Source: Costus lasius
Lineage: Eukaryota; Streptophyta; Magnoliopsida; Zingiberales; Costaceae
Reading direction: 5' to 3'
NCBI GenBank assembly: GCA_027563935.2
Contig: CM050448.1
Span: 124,511,493 to 124,575,492, forward strand
Length of the DNA: 64,000 bases
Below are positions 44,783 through 54,762 of the stretch, one piece after another. Position 1 is the first letter of the stretch. Each line of letters begins with the position of its first letter. The notes under the pieces were generated by a model that saw nothing but the letters and a program-made list of their open reading frames with translations, searched no databases and was not told the origin of the DNA. The translations under genes and the position numbers were made by a program.

Positions 44783-46171
44783 ATGCAGGATATGGCAACT
44801 AGCTCAGCACCTCAAAAGATGAACGCTAAAAAGAAGGCCCCAGTGCCTCAAGGGCCCCAACCTATGGTTACTGAAGAAGTAACATATGCTCAACAAGTTA
44901 AAGATGGAGTTGAGAAAACAACAATGTTTGTTTTTCGGGTCCCAAAACACTATACGGCATTAACAGGACATGACAGGACCATTCTGGATCTTTTATGGAA
45001 AGATCACCATAATCCTGGGTTCCTGACTGCGATGAACACACTAGCAGGACATCTACAGGCCTTGCGGTATATGAAGACCTTGCCACCACAAGTTCCTCAG
45101 ACAAAGTTGGAGCCTCAAACATTAGAGGCCTATATTGCTAAAGAATTCCGGATTAATACTCTGGAAAAAGACTTAGCCAGCATGCAACAGAAACTGGAAG
45201 CTCTTCAAAAAGAAAAACAAGAGCTAGAACAATCATTGGATCTTTTCAAGACTACCTGGACTACTGAATTAGAAAATCAGTGGACAAATTCCCAGGCAAA
45301 GATTCCACCACAGCTGTTCCCAGCTCAACAACACATATATGAGCTTGTAAAAACTACACAACATCAGAAGTTTGTAACTTTAGTCAAGCTCTTACAACAG
45401 ATAGCACTGGATAAAGCAAGGAAACCAAGAGGTCTCCATTTAACCATGATTTCTCTGTTCCGAGAAACTCAACATACAGAGGAACCACATTGTCTCTGTC
45501 ATAAAGGTTTTACGATTATCAAGGCTGCGATTGATTTGGCAGAATGGCAAGATTGTACAGTCATGGGAATACAAGTGTCCCTCCTGGATCTTTTTCAGTA
45601 TGGACTCTTGGATAGACTCGTGGTCCATGCCCTGCATTTGGACAAAATGGTCTCCTTTCCATGGAGACTAAAATATTGCATCAGACACATGTACAATTAC
45701 CATCGGTTCCATGGTTATCTGGATCTGAATATCAGCACCTGTCCACCTTGGTTTTTAGGGTATCCAAGTGATGCCAAACACCAGGTGCTCATTAAACTAC
45801 AACAAGATTGGCTCCCTGACTTTTGGGATCACCATTCTTTCCAGAATGAACTCCTACGAGTTCAAGAGCATCCATTGGAACAACAAATGCTGCTATGGCG
45901 CCATTATACCATGACCAAAGAACATAGGATTCTTTATCCTTCTTTTCTTTTGGCTGAAGACAAGACGTTAAAAGTCTATGTTGATGATGAACATGAGGTG
46001 ACCTATGTCCCATTTCCTTCTCATTTTATCACTCATCCTGGTCAGCATGAACATCTTCTGCAAGTCAAGAATGAATCCACTCTCATTACAGAATGGAAGG
46101 ATTATGGACGTCAAGCTCAACCCATGGATGATGCTGACGATTATATTCTTGAAGCCATTCAAGATGATTAA
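44783..46171 (+). CDS. Segment B: viral P6, function unknown (462 aa)
   Basis: Starts 70 bases after P5 and encodes 462 residues. The N-terminus is Ala/Pro/Lys-rich. A strong coiled coil is likely at about 120-160 (KDLASMQQKLEALQKEKQEL). A Cys/His cluster (PHCLCHKGF) lies near 235, Trp/His-rich sequence fills 280-400, and the tail is acidic (DDADDYILEAIQDD). By position it recalls ORF4 of Tungrovirus and ORF VI (transactivator/inclusion body protein) of Caulimovirus. I recognise no sequence similarity to either, so the role is open. Four copies or parts are in the window; A, B and J are intact. Confidence 0.82.
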   Translation: MQDMATSSAPQKMNAKKKAPVPQGPQPMVTEEVTYAQQVKDGVEKTTMFVFRVPKHYTALTGHDRTILDLLWKDHHNPGFLTAMNTLAGHLQALRYMKTLPPQVPQTKLEPQTLEAYIAKEFRINTLEKDLASMQQKLEALQKEKQELEQSLDLFKTTWTTELENQWTNSQAKIPPQLFPAQQHIYELVKTTQHQKFVTLVKLLQQIALDKARKPRGLHLTMISLFRETQHTEEPHCLCHKGFTIIKAAIDLAEWQDCTVMGIQVSLLDLFQYGLLDRLVVHALHLDKMVSFPWRLKYCIRHMYNYHRFHGYLDLNISTCPPWFLGYPSDAKHQVLIKLQQDWLPDFWDHHSFQNELLRVQEHPLEQQMLLWRHYTMTKEHRILYPSFLLAEDKTLKVYVDDEHEVTYVPFPSHFITHPGQHEHLLQVKNESTLITEWKDYGRQAQPMDDADDYILEAIQDD

Positions 46172-46275
46172 AAGATGGTCCCACCACTATCTGAAGGGTC
46201 AGCTTCTGTCCTTAAGAAGCACGTTACTTTTTAAGAGGGTCAGATTCCCTCTCTTATTAATTTGCTTTTGCTTTA

Positions 46276-46409
46276 TGAAGAGGCAAGATGCCTCCTGTCT
46301 GTAACTTTTGTGAAGAGGCAAGATGCCTCCTGTCTGTAACTTTTGTGAAGAGGCAAGATGCCTCCTGTCTGTAACTTTTGTGAAGAGGCAAGGTGCCTCC
46401 TAGTAGCTG
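46276..46409 (+). repeat. 35-bp tandem repeats in the viral promoter
   Basis: Units start at 46276, 46311, 46346 and 46381. The first three are identical (TGAAGAGGCAAGATGCCTCC...) and the fourth is diverged. Each unit has the imperfect palindrome GAGGCAAGATGCCTC and could be an enhancer or protein-binding array. The same array is present in segments A, D, J and K. Confidence 0.9.
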
Positions 46410-46534
46410 TTAAGAGGTAACCCTTCTTTTCCGAAGGGGCAAGTGTGCTGGCATCTATTCTCAGATGCTTTGTGTGTTGGCATCCATTATGAGATGCTTT
46501 CTTAGTAGCTAAGGTAACGGCTCCCCTCCTTGTC

Positions 46535-46541
46535 TATATAA
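46535..46541 (+). promoter_or_regulatory. Viral TATA box
   Basis: TATATAA in the context TGTCTATATAAGGAGCC. The redundant end of segment B starts 35 bases downstream of its first base, which fits an RNA start near 46565-46571. Confidence 0.75.
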
Positions 46542-46689
46542 GGAGCCTCCATGTCTGTAAGAAAATATAGCTCATCTGCAACATTCAGTCTTCGAGTCTT
46601 GTATTCTTCTCCTTGTAAGTTCTAATGCTTATAATAATATAGTTAGCATCTCTTCTGTTTTAAGTATTATTTGTGCACAAATACCCCTC

Positions 46690-47008
46690 TCCTTGGTTCT
46701 GTTGTGACAGACAAATGTTCTTCACGTGTTATTCTTAGAAGTTGGGTTCTAAGGTTTAACGGTCCAGTCCTATATAGGAGTTGTGGACGTAAAATTTGTA
46801 ACCTATTATTTTGATAGGCTTCAAATTGTTGGTCAATATCAACAACTTCTTCCAACACTTGTGCTGGGAGTCCTTGTTGGTCAAAAATCCTATTAAGAAT
46901 ATTTGGAATAGGATTACTAATTGATAACCTTTCATTATGGTTATTTTCTCTGACTGTTGTTGTTCCAGTTAGAGTGTTAGATGTCCCTGGAAAAGGTCGT
47001 GTACTCAT
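46690..47008 (-). pseudogene. Segment C: movement protein N-terminal fragment
   Basis: Inverted copy of the first 106 codons of P3 (virus copy 39481-39797), starting at the ATG ending at 47008 and cut at 46690. One residue differs from segment B (RPFP versus RPFT). The frame runs on briefly into the intergenic sequence of segment B. Confidence 0.9.
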
Positions 47009-47517
47009 TTCCAAATAAATTGAGTACTCCTTGGTGTCTTTTTAGACACTGAGGTTTGAGATGTTTCAGGTTGTGTTGGAGACATCTGTACTACTCTGTG
47101 TAACTGAGTAGTTAACTCATTTATTGAGTTTTGATACTGTTGGGCTTGTACTCCTAACATATTTTCGACTACCTCATGTTGCCTAAGCAAGATTGTAGAG
47201 ATAGATCTTATCATTTCTTGCTGGGCAATTAAAGTGTCAGTGTTCATTTTTACGTTAGCAAAAATGAGATTTAATTTTTTATTTAAGTGTATTAAATATG
47301 TAATGATAAAATTGTTTTGTCTGACAAAACGTTTATCTGATGCTCCTTGTGGATCATCAGTAATAATACCTAGAGGATTATCTAGGTAATTTCCTGTTTC
47401 TGTTAGAATTTTTTGATATTCTTCATCATGGCCTAATGAATCAAGCCATTCAGGAATAGGTATGTTAGGCGTTAGGTTCGCCATTCCACTTTGATGAGGT
47501 GAATTTGGATTTACCAT
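47005..47517 (-). CDS. Segment C: viral P2, inverted copy
   Basis: 170 residues identical to the segment B copy. The overlaps with P1 and P3 are preserved. It has no viral promoter in the right orientation upstream, because only about 43 bases of leader are kept before P1. Confidence 0.85.
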   Translation of the reverse strand: MVNPNSPHQSGMANLTPNIPIPEWLDSLGHDEEYQKILTETGNYLDNPLGIITDDPQGASDKRFVRQNNFIITYLIHLNKKLNLIFANVKMNTDTLIAQQEMIRSISTILLRQHEVVENMLGVQAQQYQNSINELTTQLHRVVQMSPTQPETSQTSVSKKTPRSTQFIWK

Positions 47518-47993
47518 TCTTCTGAGTTTTTCTGTAATTTTTCCAGAAGAGCAGCTGTTTTTGTGGTTTGATAGTCAAAAACTTTTGACTGCCTATGGAG
47601 ATTATCTAGTATCTCTTTTAACTCAGCTGTGAGTTTTTGTTGTAATAACAAAGATCTTTCGATCTCTTTTACCATCGTGACCAAATACGTATACTGGTTC
47701 TTGATGTATTCTTGGTTTTCATGAATATTTCTTAATAAAATATTCTTTGTTAACATTTCAGTATGTACTGTTTTCCATAGTTCCGTACATACATGATTAA
47801 ATTCTCTAAGGCTTTCTGCCTGAGAGATTTGGAAATCAATTATTGTGTTTAACTGAGCATTCTCAGTATGTAATTGATGTCCATACCTACCATTTTCTTT
47901 AGGAAAATAGCATTTGTGTTTAGTTGCCTGGGAATTAGCTTGTAGTTCCCAGTATTGTTGTGCTAATTTTAAAGAGAGATAATTAATATCCAT
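47511..47993 (-). CDS. Segment C: viral P1, inverted copy
   Basis: 160 residues identical to the segment B copy. The leader is truncated at 48036, where the sequence switches orientation to segment D inside P3, so expression is unlikely. Confidence 0.85.
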   Translation of the reverse strand: MDINYLSLKLAQQYWELQANSQATKHKCYFPKENGRYGHQLHTENAQLNTIIDFQISQAESLREFNHVCTELWKTVHTEMLTKNILLRNIHENQEYIKNQYTYLVTMVKEIERSLLLQQKLTAELKEILDNLHRQSKVFDYQTTKTAALLEKLQKNSEEW

Positions 47994-48036
47994 CTTTGAT
48001 TTTTAACCAATAGGTTCTTATGGTTATTTTATGCTT

Positions 48037-48542
48037 AACGATGGAAATCGGATGCAAGAAAGGCACTTATTGCCTGCATGGAAGTTGACATGACAGATAA
48101 TAAGGGTATTTTCTATTGTGCCCCAGATTTTCTCATAAGTATAAAAGACTTAGGAGAATTAGAAATTGGTATCCAAACAAGAGGATACGAAGATTTTGCA
48201 GGAGATTCTAATCTTCTTATTGGATTAGGATTTCTAGGCAAATTAACAAACAATTCAAACACTGGTTATAAGCTTTATATTTCAAATGTTATAGATGCTT
48301 TAGCTAGTAAAGGAATTAAAATGATAAAACCCATGACGATCTCACCAGAAGATCTTGGTGGATTAGATTGGAATATCTCTAAAAACTTAGAACAAGAACA
48401 AATGCTTGTCCCTGAGGAAAGCATAATGTTTAAAAATTCTGATGATACTTATAACTTGAGATTTTCAAGTTATAAAAAGAAACAATCTAAAAATGATGAT
48501 GAGGCTTCAACATCAGGCTTAGAAAAATTCTTAGAACAATGA
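48037..48542 (+). pseudogene. Segment D: movement protein C-terminal fragment
   Basis: The frame enters P3 at about residue 156 (KRWKSDARKALI) and runs to the normal ATGA end, lacking the N-terminal half. The region between the break of segment C (equivalent of 39797) and this start (about 39945) is deleted, so P3 cannot be made from C plus D. Confidence 0.9.
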
Positions 48543-50278
48543 TACTCAAAGAAAATACTCTTGTAGTATCAAAAGAGCTAAACTTTACATTTGAAGAAAT
48601 GATATGTTTAGAAATATCCCTTATTAATAAAGGAAAATTACTTCCTACTCAAAAACTTGAGTATGATACGGAAGGAAACATTAGAGTCTGGTATGCACCA
48701 AAAACAGACTTTACACAAGAAGAAGAAGATATAATAAATGCCTTCTTAGGAATTACTCAAGAAGAAGAAAATACTACCTTCTTAGAAACAAATACTATGG
48801 AAGAATTCATAGAAGAGATAGTCATAGATGACTTAGATTCTCAAAGTATCCAAAGTATTCCCCAGAACTTAATGGATACAATAATGACTGGCCAAGAACA
48901 AGCTAGTAACACTGCTCCTGTTTATAACAATCCAGGACAGGCAGTAGCCTCAACAAGTACGGCTCAGCCAAGTACTTCACACATACGGAGTTATCCTATT
49001 GGACAACCTCCTCGAGAATCGTATACACAGTATACACAGTATAATGAAGAAAGAGATGATAGATGGTCTAGAGGAAAAAGACAACCCCTAGAAACCATAG
49101 ATAGAAGAAAGCTTCTAGATGAAGGAAGAATCTTAAATCTAGCAGCCCATGATCCACAAACCTGGAGCACAGTTCTAGATAACTGGGCCTCCATGGTATC
49201 AATGGAAGTAACCAAAATACTTGGAAACTTCACAGCAGAAGAGATGTACTCTTATTTAGAAAATTTCTTAGGAGAAACAGCAAGAGCAATTTGGGAATCT
49301 TACAAACTAAATTGCCCTAATGATTTCCAACAGGATATTTCACTCGGAGTTAATCCCTATAATTTCACAAATCGCATGAAAATTATGATCTTAGGGTCTA
49401 ACCCAAATATGGGATTTAATGCCCAACAAAAAGAAGCAATACGAAAGCTTGAAATAATCCAAATCAAAAATTGGAAATATATTAAACCTTTCTTACAAGA
49501 TTTTTTATATTATACTTGTAAGGCAGGAGCATATCATGATCAGGCATTAGGAGAAAGGTTATTTTTAAAATTACCAGCTCCAATCGGTCATGAAATACAT
49601 CAGGCATGGAATAATGATCCTGAAAAGGCTCAACTTTCCTTAGCCTTAAACAATATTACAGCACGAATACAATTCATCATAGATAGATTGGTTGAAAGAT
49701 GTACTCGTCTAAAAGGCGATAGACATCTCAAAGGGGAATTTAGCTTCTGTAATGAGCTATATACACCCCAAACATATGATAAAGAACATAAGATGTCTCG
49801 TCAAGGGAAGTCTTCTAAAAAAGCCTCTAAAGGTAAAACCTCTAAGAGATATTTTCTTAGAAAATCAGCTGCAAGGAAACCTTACCTTGCCAAAGAAAAA
49901 CATGTAAGGAAATATAACCCTAAGCGGGATTATAAAAATAAGCTTTCATGTTTCACATGCGGAAGCCAAAATCACTTAGCACGAGATTGTACTAAGAGAC
50001 AAAATTTATATAATAAACAATCAATTTTAGTTGATTGTGTACAAGAGGATCTACTCCATGTAGATGAATACATATCAGATACGGAATCAATATATAGTAT
50101 TGTTTCTATCCCTGATATCACACATACGAATGAGGATTCTGATAGTGAATTAGAAGAGTTCACTTCAGACCTACTAACCAAGGCTGATCAACTTCAGTCT
50201 CCTTATGGAACGGAATATTTAGCAGACCCAATGCTAAACCAACTTGATATGTTAAAACCATATCTTGAACACTTATGA
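48539..50278 (+). CDS. Segment D: viral P4 coat protein
   Basis: 579 residues, identical in protein to the segment B copy, with the CCHC knuckle at 471-484 and both ATGA overlaps intact. Upstream it has only truncated P3 and inverted P1/P2, so it lacks a complete viral transcription unit. Confidence 0.9.
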   Translation: MILKENTLVVSKELNFTFEEMICLEISLINKGKLLPTQKLEYDTEGNIRVWYAPKTDFTQEEEDIINAFLGITQEEENTTFLETNTMEEFIEEIVIDDLDSQSIQSIPQNLMDTIMTGQEQASNTAPVYNNPGQAVASTSTAQPSTSHIRSYPIGQPPRESYTQYTQYNEERDDRWSRGKRQPLETIDRRKLLDEGRILNLAAHDPQTWSTVLDNWASMVSMEVTKILGNFTAEEMYSYLENFLGETARAIWESYKLNCPNDFQQDISLGVNPYNFTNRMKIMILGSNPNMGFNAQQKEAIRKLEIIQIKNWKYIKPFLQDFLYYTCKAGAYHDQALGERLFLKLPAPIGHEIHQAWNNDPEKAQLSLALNNITARIQFIIDRLVERCTRLKGDRHLKGEFSFCNELYTPQTYDKEHKMSRQGKSSKKASKGKTSKRYFLRKSAARKPYLAKEKHVRKYNPKRDYKNKLSCFTCGSQNHLARDCTKRQNLYNKQSILVDCVQEDLLHVDEYISDTESIYSIVSIPDITHTNEDSDSELEEFTSDLLTKADQLQSPYGTEYLADPMLNQLDMLKPYLEHL

Positions 50279-52782
50279 CTATGGAGCCTACTCCATATAA
50301 GATAATGACTCCAAAACTTATGCCACAACATGAGCATAAGTGGAAAGCTAGAAGTGGAAGTCAAGACCATCCTTGTATTTACTGTTTCATGTTTCCAAGT
50401 ATGGCTCTCCGTTTCCAATGTATTATATGCTCTACCGAAGCATGTAAATATTGTTTAGAAAAACAACATATTTCATTACCAAGTTCTAGTCAACCTGTAC
50501 CAACAGGACCAAATAGAACTGAAATAATTGAACTTCGCATTTTACAATTGGAAAATGAAGTTTATAAACTTGCTCAAAAATTAGAAGAGTTAGAAAAAAG
50601 GAGTCTCCCCAGACCTCCTACACATGAAAATCTGATATTATATGAAAATACAGATTACAATGAACATACAAATGAATGTTTGTCAAAACGACAAATAGAC
50701 TTTTTGCATAAACCAGTACAACCTTCTTGGTTGTATTCCATTAAGATCAATTGTATTATCCAAATTTCTGATTGGAAATTGGACATCCAAGCCTTAATTG
50801 ATACTGGATGTAGTAATACTATCCTAGACATGACTTTAGTACCTAGTAAATATCATGTTCCACTTGCTCCTGCAGATAAATTCCATGCAGAACAAATGGA
50901 TGGCCAATTATTCTTGTACGAATACATTTTGGCAAAACATAAGCTTTCCTTCTCTCTAGGAAATGCTCATTATACACCACCAACCTATATTGGCCGAATC
51001 TGCCTTCGCCCACTTAGTTTGGTTAAAACTAAATTTATTATTGGGCTTAATATGCTCCTTAATTCTTATAAGGGTGTTACCCTGACTTCGGAAGGATTGA
51101 TTTTCCTCCCTCACACGTTAATTCCTTATACCTCTACGCCTGCGAAGCGTGGTGGGTGTTCCTGTGAATCAACAACAACATCATCCGATCCTCTACCAGA
51201 GGCCGGAGTATTATCGGACGGTGATGAAGTTGATGACTTTATCACCTATGATGATCCTGACACAGTAAGGATCCTTAAAAATCCTTTAAATAAATGGCAT
51301 TCTTATGACCATAACATATCTGATTATAGCCATATAGAAAAAATTGAATCCGGAAATCCTGATGTGGATGACTTAATCCGGCTTCTTGAAAAAGATAAAA
51401 TCTTTGGCTCAAATCCCCAACAACATTGGGAGAAAAACAAACTTGTTTGTATCTTGAAAATCAAAGACCCTGGTTTTCGTATAACAAACAAGAAAATTAC
51501 AGCAACAAATGAAAACATTGCTGAATTTAAAATGCATATTGAGGAATTATTAAATCTCAATGTCATAAGAAGGAGTGTTTCTCCTCACAGATCCCCCGCA
51601 TTCATTGTAAATAAACACAGTGAACAAGTTAGGGGCAAAACAAGAATGGTCATTGATTATCGAAGATTAAATGATAATATTGAAGACGATAGCTATGACA
51701 TTCCAGATAAAACAGAGTTAATTAACTCTATACAAGGAGATATGTTCTTCTCAAAATTTGACTGCAAGTCGGGTTTTTGGCAAATCCGTATGGCAGAAGA
51801 ATCAATACCATGGACGGCATTTACCTGTCCAATAGGAAGTTTCGAATGGCTTGTCATGCCATTTGGACTAAAAACTGCACCTGCAGTATTCCAAAGAAAA
51901 ATGGATGAAGTATTTAAACCTTATCAAGACTTTGTTTGTGTGTATATAGATGATATTCTAGTACACAGTAAAACAGAGAAAGAACATACAAGTCATTTAA
52001 AGCTTGTATTACAAAAATTCTATACTAATGGGATTATTGTCTCCGGACAAAAATCACAGTTCTATAGAAAAAATATTGACTACTTAGGAGTCGAAATTGG
52101 GCATGGAGTTATTAAGCTCCAACCTCATATTGCTTCAAAAATCAAAACTCTTGAAGTAACAGATACAAAAAGCCTACAACAATTTTTAGGCTTAATTAAT
52201 TATGCTAGGCCTTTTTTAAAGGATCTTCATAAAATGAGTGGACCTCTCTACTCAAAATTAAGTCTTACTGGCGTTAAGAAATTTAACACAGAAGACTACA
52301 AACAGATTGATAAAATTAGGCAATTAGTAGAAACACTACCATTGCTCAAATTACCACTGGATAGTGATTATCTCATTGTCCAAACAGATGGGAGCGAGTA
52401 TGGATGGGGAGCAGTCCTCCTCCGAAAGCCTCATAAATATTCTACAGAGATAGAAACTATTTGTAGATATGCTTCTGGCAAATTTCGCGAGAAAAATGTC
52501 ACAAGCAGCATTGACCAAGAGCTCTTAGCCGTTTGCTACGGCTTAGATGCTTTTAGACTATTTCTTTTAAATAAAAAAGAAATATTAATAAGAACTGATT
52601 GTGAAGCAATCGTAAAGTTCTTCAACACAAAGAATGAGAAACGCATTTCTCAAAAGAGATGGTTATCATTCACAGACCATTGTATTAACAATGCATATAG
52701 AATTACCTTTGAGCATATCAAAGGAAAAAATAATGTCATCTCAGACATATTATCACGCCTTTTACAAAGGCCACATGAATAA
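50275..52782 (+). CDS. Segment D: viral P5 protease-RT-RNase H, intact (835 aa)
   Basis: Domains in order: Cys motif C34-X2-C37-X11-C49-X2-C52-X4-C57-X2-C60; a short coiled coil about 83-110; aspartic protease with LIDTGCSNTILD (DTG 176-178); RT about 410-610 with MVIDYRRLN, FSKFDCKSGFWQI and YIDD at 557-560; and RNase H with Asp705, Glu749, Asp775 and Asp824. The enzyme matures viral proteins and copies pregenomic RNA to DNA in Caulimoviridae. The Cys motif is known from the region following the coat-protein zinc finger in Badnavirus and Tungrovirus polyproteins. No integrase is present, as expected for pararetroviruses. The start ATG lies in the ATGA overlap with P4. Confidence 0.95.
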   Translation: MTMEPTPYKIMTPKLMPQHEHKWKARSGSQDHPCIYCFMFPSMALRFQCIICSTEACKYCLEKQHISLPSSSQPVPTGPNRTEIIELRILQLENEVYKLAQKLEELEKRSLPRPPTHENLILYENTDYNEHTNECLSKRQIDFLHKPVQPSWLYSIKINCIIQISDWKLDIQALIDTGCSNTILDMTLVPSKYHVPLAPADKFHAEQMDGQLFLYEYILAKHKLSFSLGNAHYTPPTYIGRICLRPLSLVKTKFIIGLNMLLNSYKGVTLTSEGLIFLPHTLIPYTSTPAKRGGCSCESTTTSSDPLPEAGVLSDGDEVDDFITYDDPDTVRILKNPLNKWHSYDHNISDYSHIEKIESGNPDVDDLIRLLEKDKIFGSNPQQHWEKNKLVCILKIKDPGFRITNKKITATNENIAEFKMHIEELLNLNVIRRSVSPHRSPAFIVNKHSEQVRGKTRMVIDYRRLNDNIEDDSYDIPDKTELINSIQGDMFFSKFDCKSGFWQIRMAEESIPWTAFTCPIGSFEWLVMPFGLKTAPAVFQRKMDEVFKPYQDFVCVYIDDILVHSKTEKEHTSHLKLVLQKFYTNGIIVSGQKSQFYRKNIDYLGVEIGHGVIKLQPHIASKIKTLEVTDTKSLQQFLGLINYARPFLKDLHKMSGPLYSKLSLTGVKKFNTEDYKQIDKIRQLVETLPLLKLPLDSDYLIVQTDGSEYGWGAVLLRKPHKYSTEIETICRYASGKFREKNVTSSIDQELLAVCYGLDAFRLFLLNKKEILIRTDCEAIVKFFNTKNEKRISQKRWLSFTDHCINNAYRITFEHIKGKNNVISDILSRLLQRPHE

Positions 52783-52852
52783 GTCTTTGACTTCATACCA
52801 GCCTATGGGCTATATAATAATCTACAAGGTTATTCAAAGCTAATCACCTCTT

Positions 52853-54240
52853 ATGCAGGATATGGCAACTAGCTCAGCACCTCAAAAGATGAACGCTAAA
52901 AAGAAGGCCCCAGTGCCTCAAGGGCCCCAACCTATGGTTACTGAAGAAGTAACATATGCTCAACAAGTTAAAGATGGAGTTGAGAAAACAACAATGTTTG
53001 TTTTTCGGGTCCCAAAACACTATACGGCATTAACAGGACATGACAGGACCATTCTGGATCTTTTATGGAAAGATCACCATAATCCTGGGTTCCTGACTGC
53101 GATGAACACACTAGCAGGACATCTACAGGCCTTGCGGTATATGAAGACCTTGCCACCACAAGTTCCTCAGACAAAGTTGGAGCCTCAAACATTAGAGGCC
53201 TATATTGCTAAAGAATTCCGGATTAATACTCTGGAAAAAGACTTAGCCAGCATGCAACAGAAACTGGAAGCTCTTCAAAAGAAAACAAGAGCTAGAACAA
53301 TCATTGGATCTTTTCAAGACTACCTGGACTACTGAATTAGAAAATCAGTGGACAAATTCCCAGGCAAAGATTCCACCACAGCTGTTCCCAGCTCAACAAC
53401 ACATATATGAGCTTGTAAAAACTACACAACATCAGAAGTTTGTAACTTTAGTCAAGCTCTTACAACAGATAGCACTGGATAAAGCAAGGAAACCAAGAGG
53501 TCTCCATTTAACCATGATTTCTCTGTTCCGAGAAACTCAACATACAGAGGAACCACATTGTCTCTGTCATAAAGGTTTTACGATTATCAAGGCTGCGATT
53601 GATTTGGCAGAATGGCAAGATTGTACAGTCATGGGAATACAAGTGTCCCTCCTGGATCTTTTTCAGTATGGACTCTTGGATAGACTCGTGGTCCATGCCC
53701 TGCATTTGGACAAAATGGTCTCCTTTCCATGGAGACTAAAATATTGCATCAGACACATGTACAATTACCATCGGTTCCATGGTTATCTGGATCTGAATAT
53801 CAGCACCTGTCCACCTTGGTTTTTAGGGTATCCAAGTGATGCCAAACACCAGGTGCTCATTAAACTACAACAAGATTGGCTCCCTGACTTTTGGGATCAC
53901 CATTCTTTCCAGAATGAACTCCTACGAGTTCAAGAGCATCCATTGGAACAACAAATGCTGCTATGGCGCCATTATACCATGACCAAAGAACATAGGATTC
54001 TTTATCCTTCTTTTCTTTTGGCTGAAGACAAGACGTTAAAAGTCTATGTTGATGATGAACATGAGGTGACCTATGTCCCATTTTCCTTCTCATTTTATCA
54101 CTCATCCTGGTCAGCATGAACATCTTCTGCAAGTCCAAGAATGAATCCACTCTCATTACAGAATGGAAGGATTATGGACGTCAAGCTCAACCCATGGATG
54201 ATGCTGACGATTATATTCTTGAAGCCATTCAAGATGATTA
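52853..54240 (+). pseudogene. Segment D: viral P6, frameshifted
   Basis: Compared with the intact copies, two A residues are lost in A-runs near 53277-53286, inside the coiled-coil region. This ends the frame at 53335 after 160 residues. One-base insertions near 54083 and 54135 further disrupt the 3' part. Homopolymer changes of this kind could be real or sequencing/assembly errors. Confidence 0.9.
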
Positions 54241-54762
54241 AAAGATGGTCCCACCACTATCTGAAGGGTCAGCTTCTGTCCTTAAGAAGCACGTTACTTT
54301 TTAAGAGGGTCAGATTCCCTCTCTTATTAATTTGCTTTTTGCTTTATGAAGAGGCAAGATGCCTCCTGTCTGTAACTTTTGTGAAGAGGCAAGATGCCTC
54401 CTGTCTGTAACTTTTGTGAAGAGGCAAGATGCCTCCTGTCTGTAACTTTTGTGAAGAGGCAAGGTGCCTCCTAGTAGCTGTTAAGAGGTAACCCTTCTTT
54501 TCCGAAGGGGCAAGTGTGCTGGCATCTATTCTCAGATGCTTTGTGTGTTGGCATCCATTATGAGATGCTTTCTTAGTAGCTAAGGTAACGGCTCCCCTCC
54601 TTGTCTATATAAGGAGCCTCCATGTCTGTAAGAAAATATAGCTCATCTGCAACATTCAGTCTTCGAGTCTTGTATTCTTCTCCTTGTAAGTTCTAATGCT
54701 TATAATAATATAGTTAGCATCTCTTCTGTTTTAAGTATTATTTGTGCACAAATACCCCTCCC
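54241..54762 (+). promoter_or_regulatory. Segment D: viral intergenic promoter region
   Basis: Copy of the intergenic region with 35-bp repeats, TATA box (54604-54612 area) and the region after the RNA start. It differs from B by one extra T in the TTTGCTTTTTGC run. It breaks within the pyrimidine tract before the primer site and joins a P4 fragment with two C residues of possible overlap. Confidence 0.85.

Larger units (their letters stand above)
46172..46689 (+). promoter_or_regulatory. Segment B: viral intergenic promoter region
   Basis: Non-coding region between P6 and the next leader. It contains the 35-bp repeat array, a GGTAACGGCTCCCC segment, the TATA box CTATATAAG (TATATAA at 46535-46541), and about 118 bases identical to the start of segment B. 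GCTTATAATAATATAG near 46627 may serve in polyadenylation. The region ends in the pyrimidine tract just before the primer site. Confidence 0.82.
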
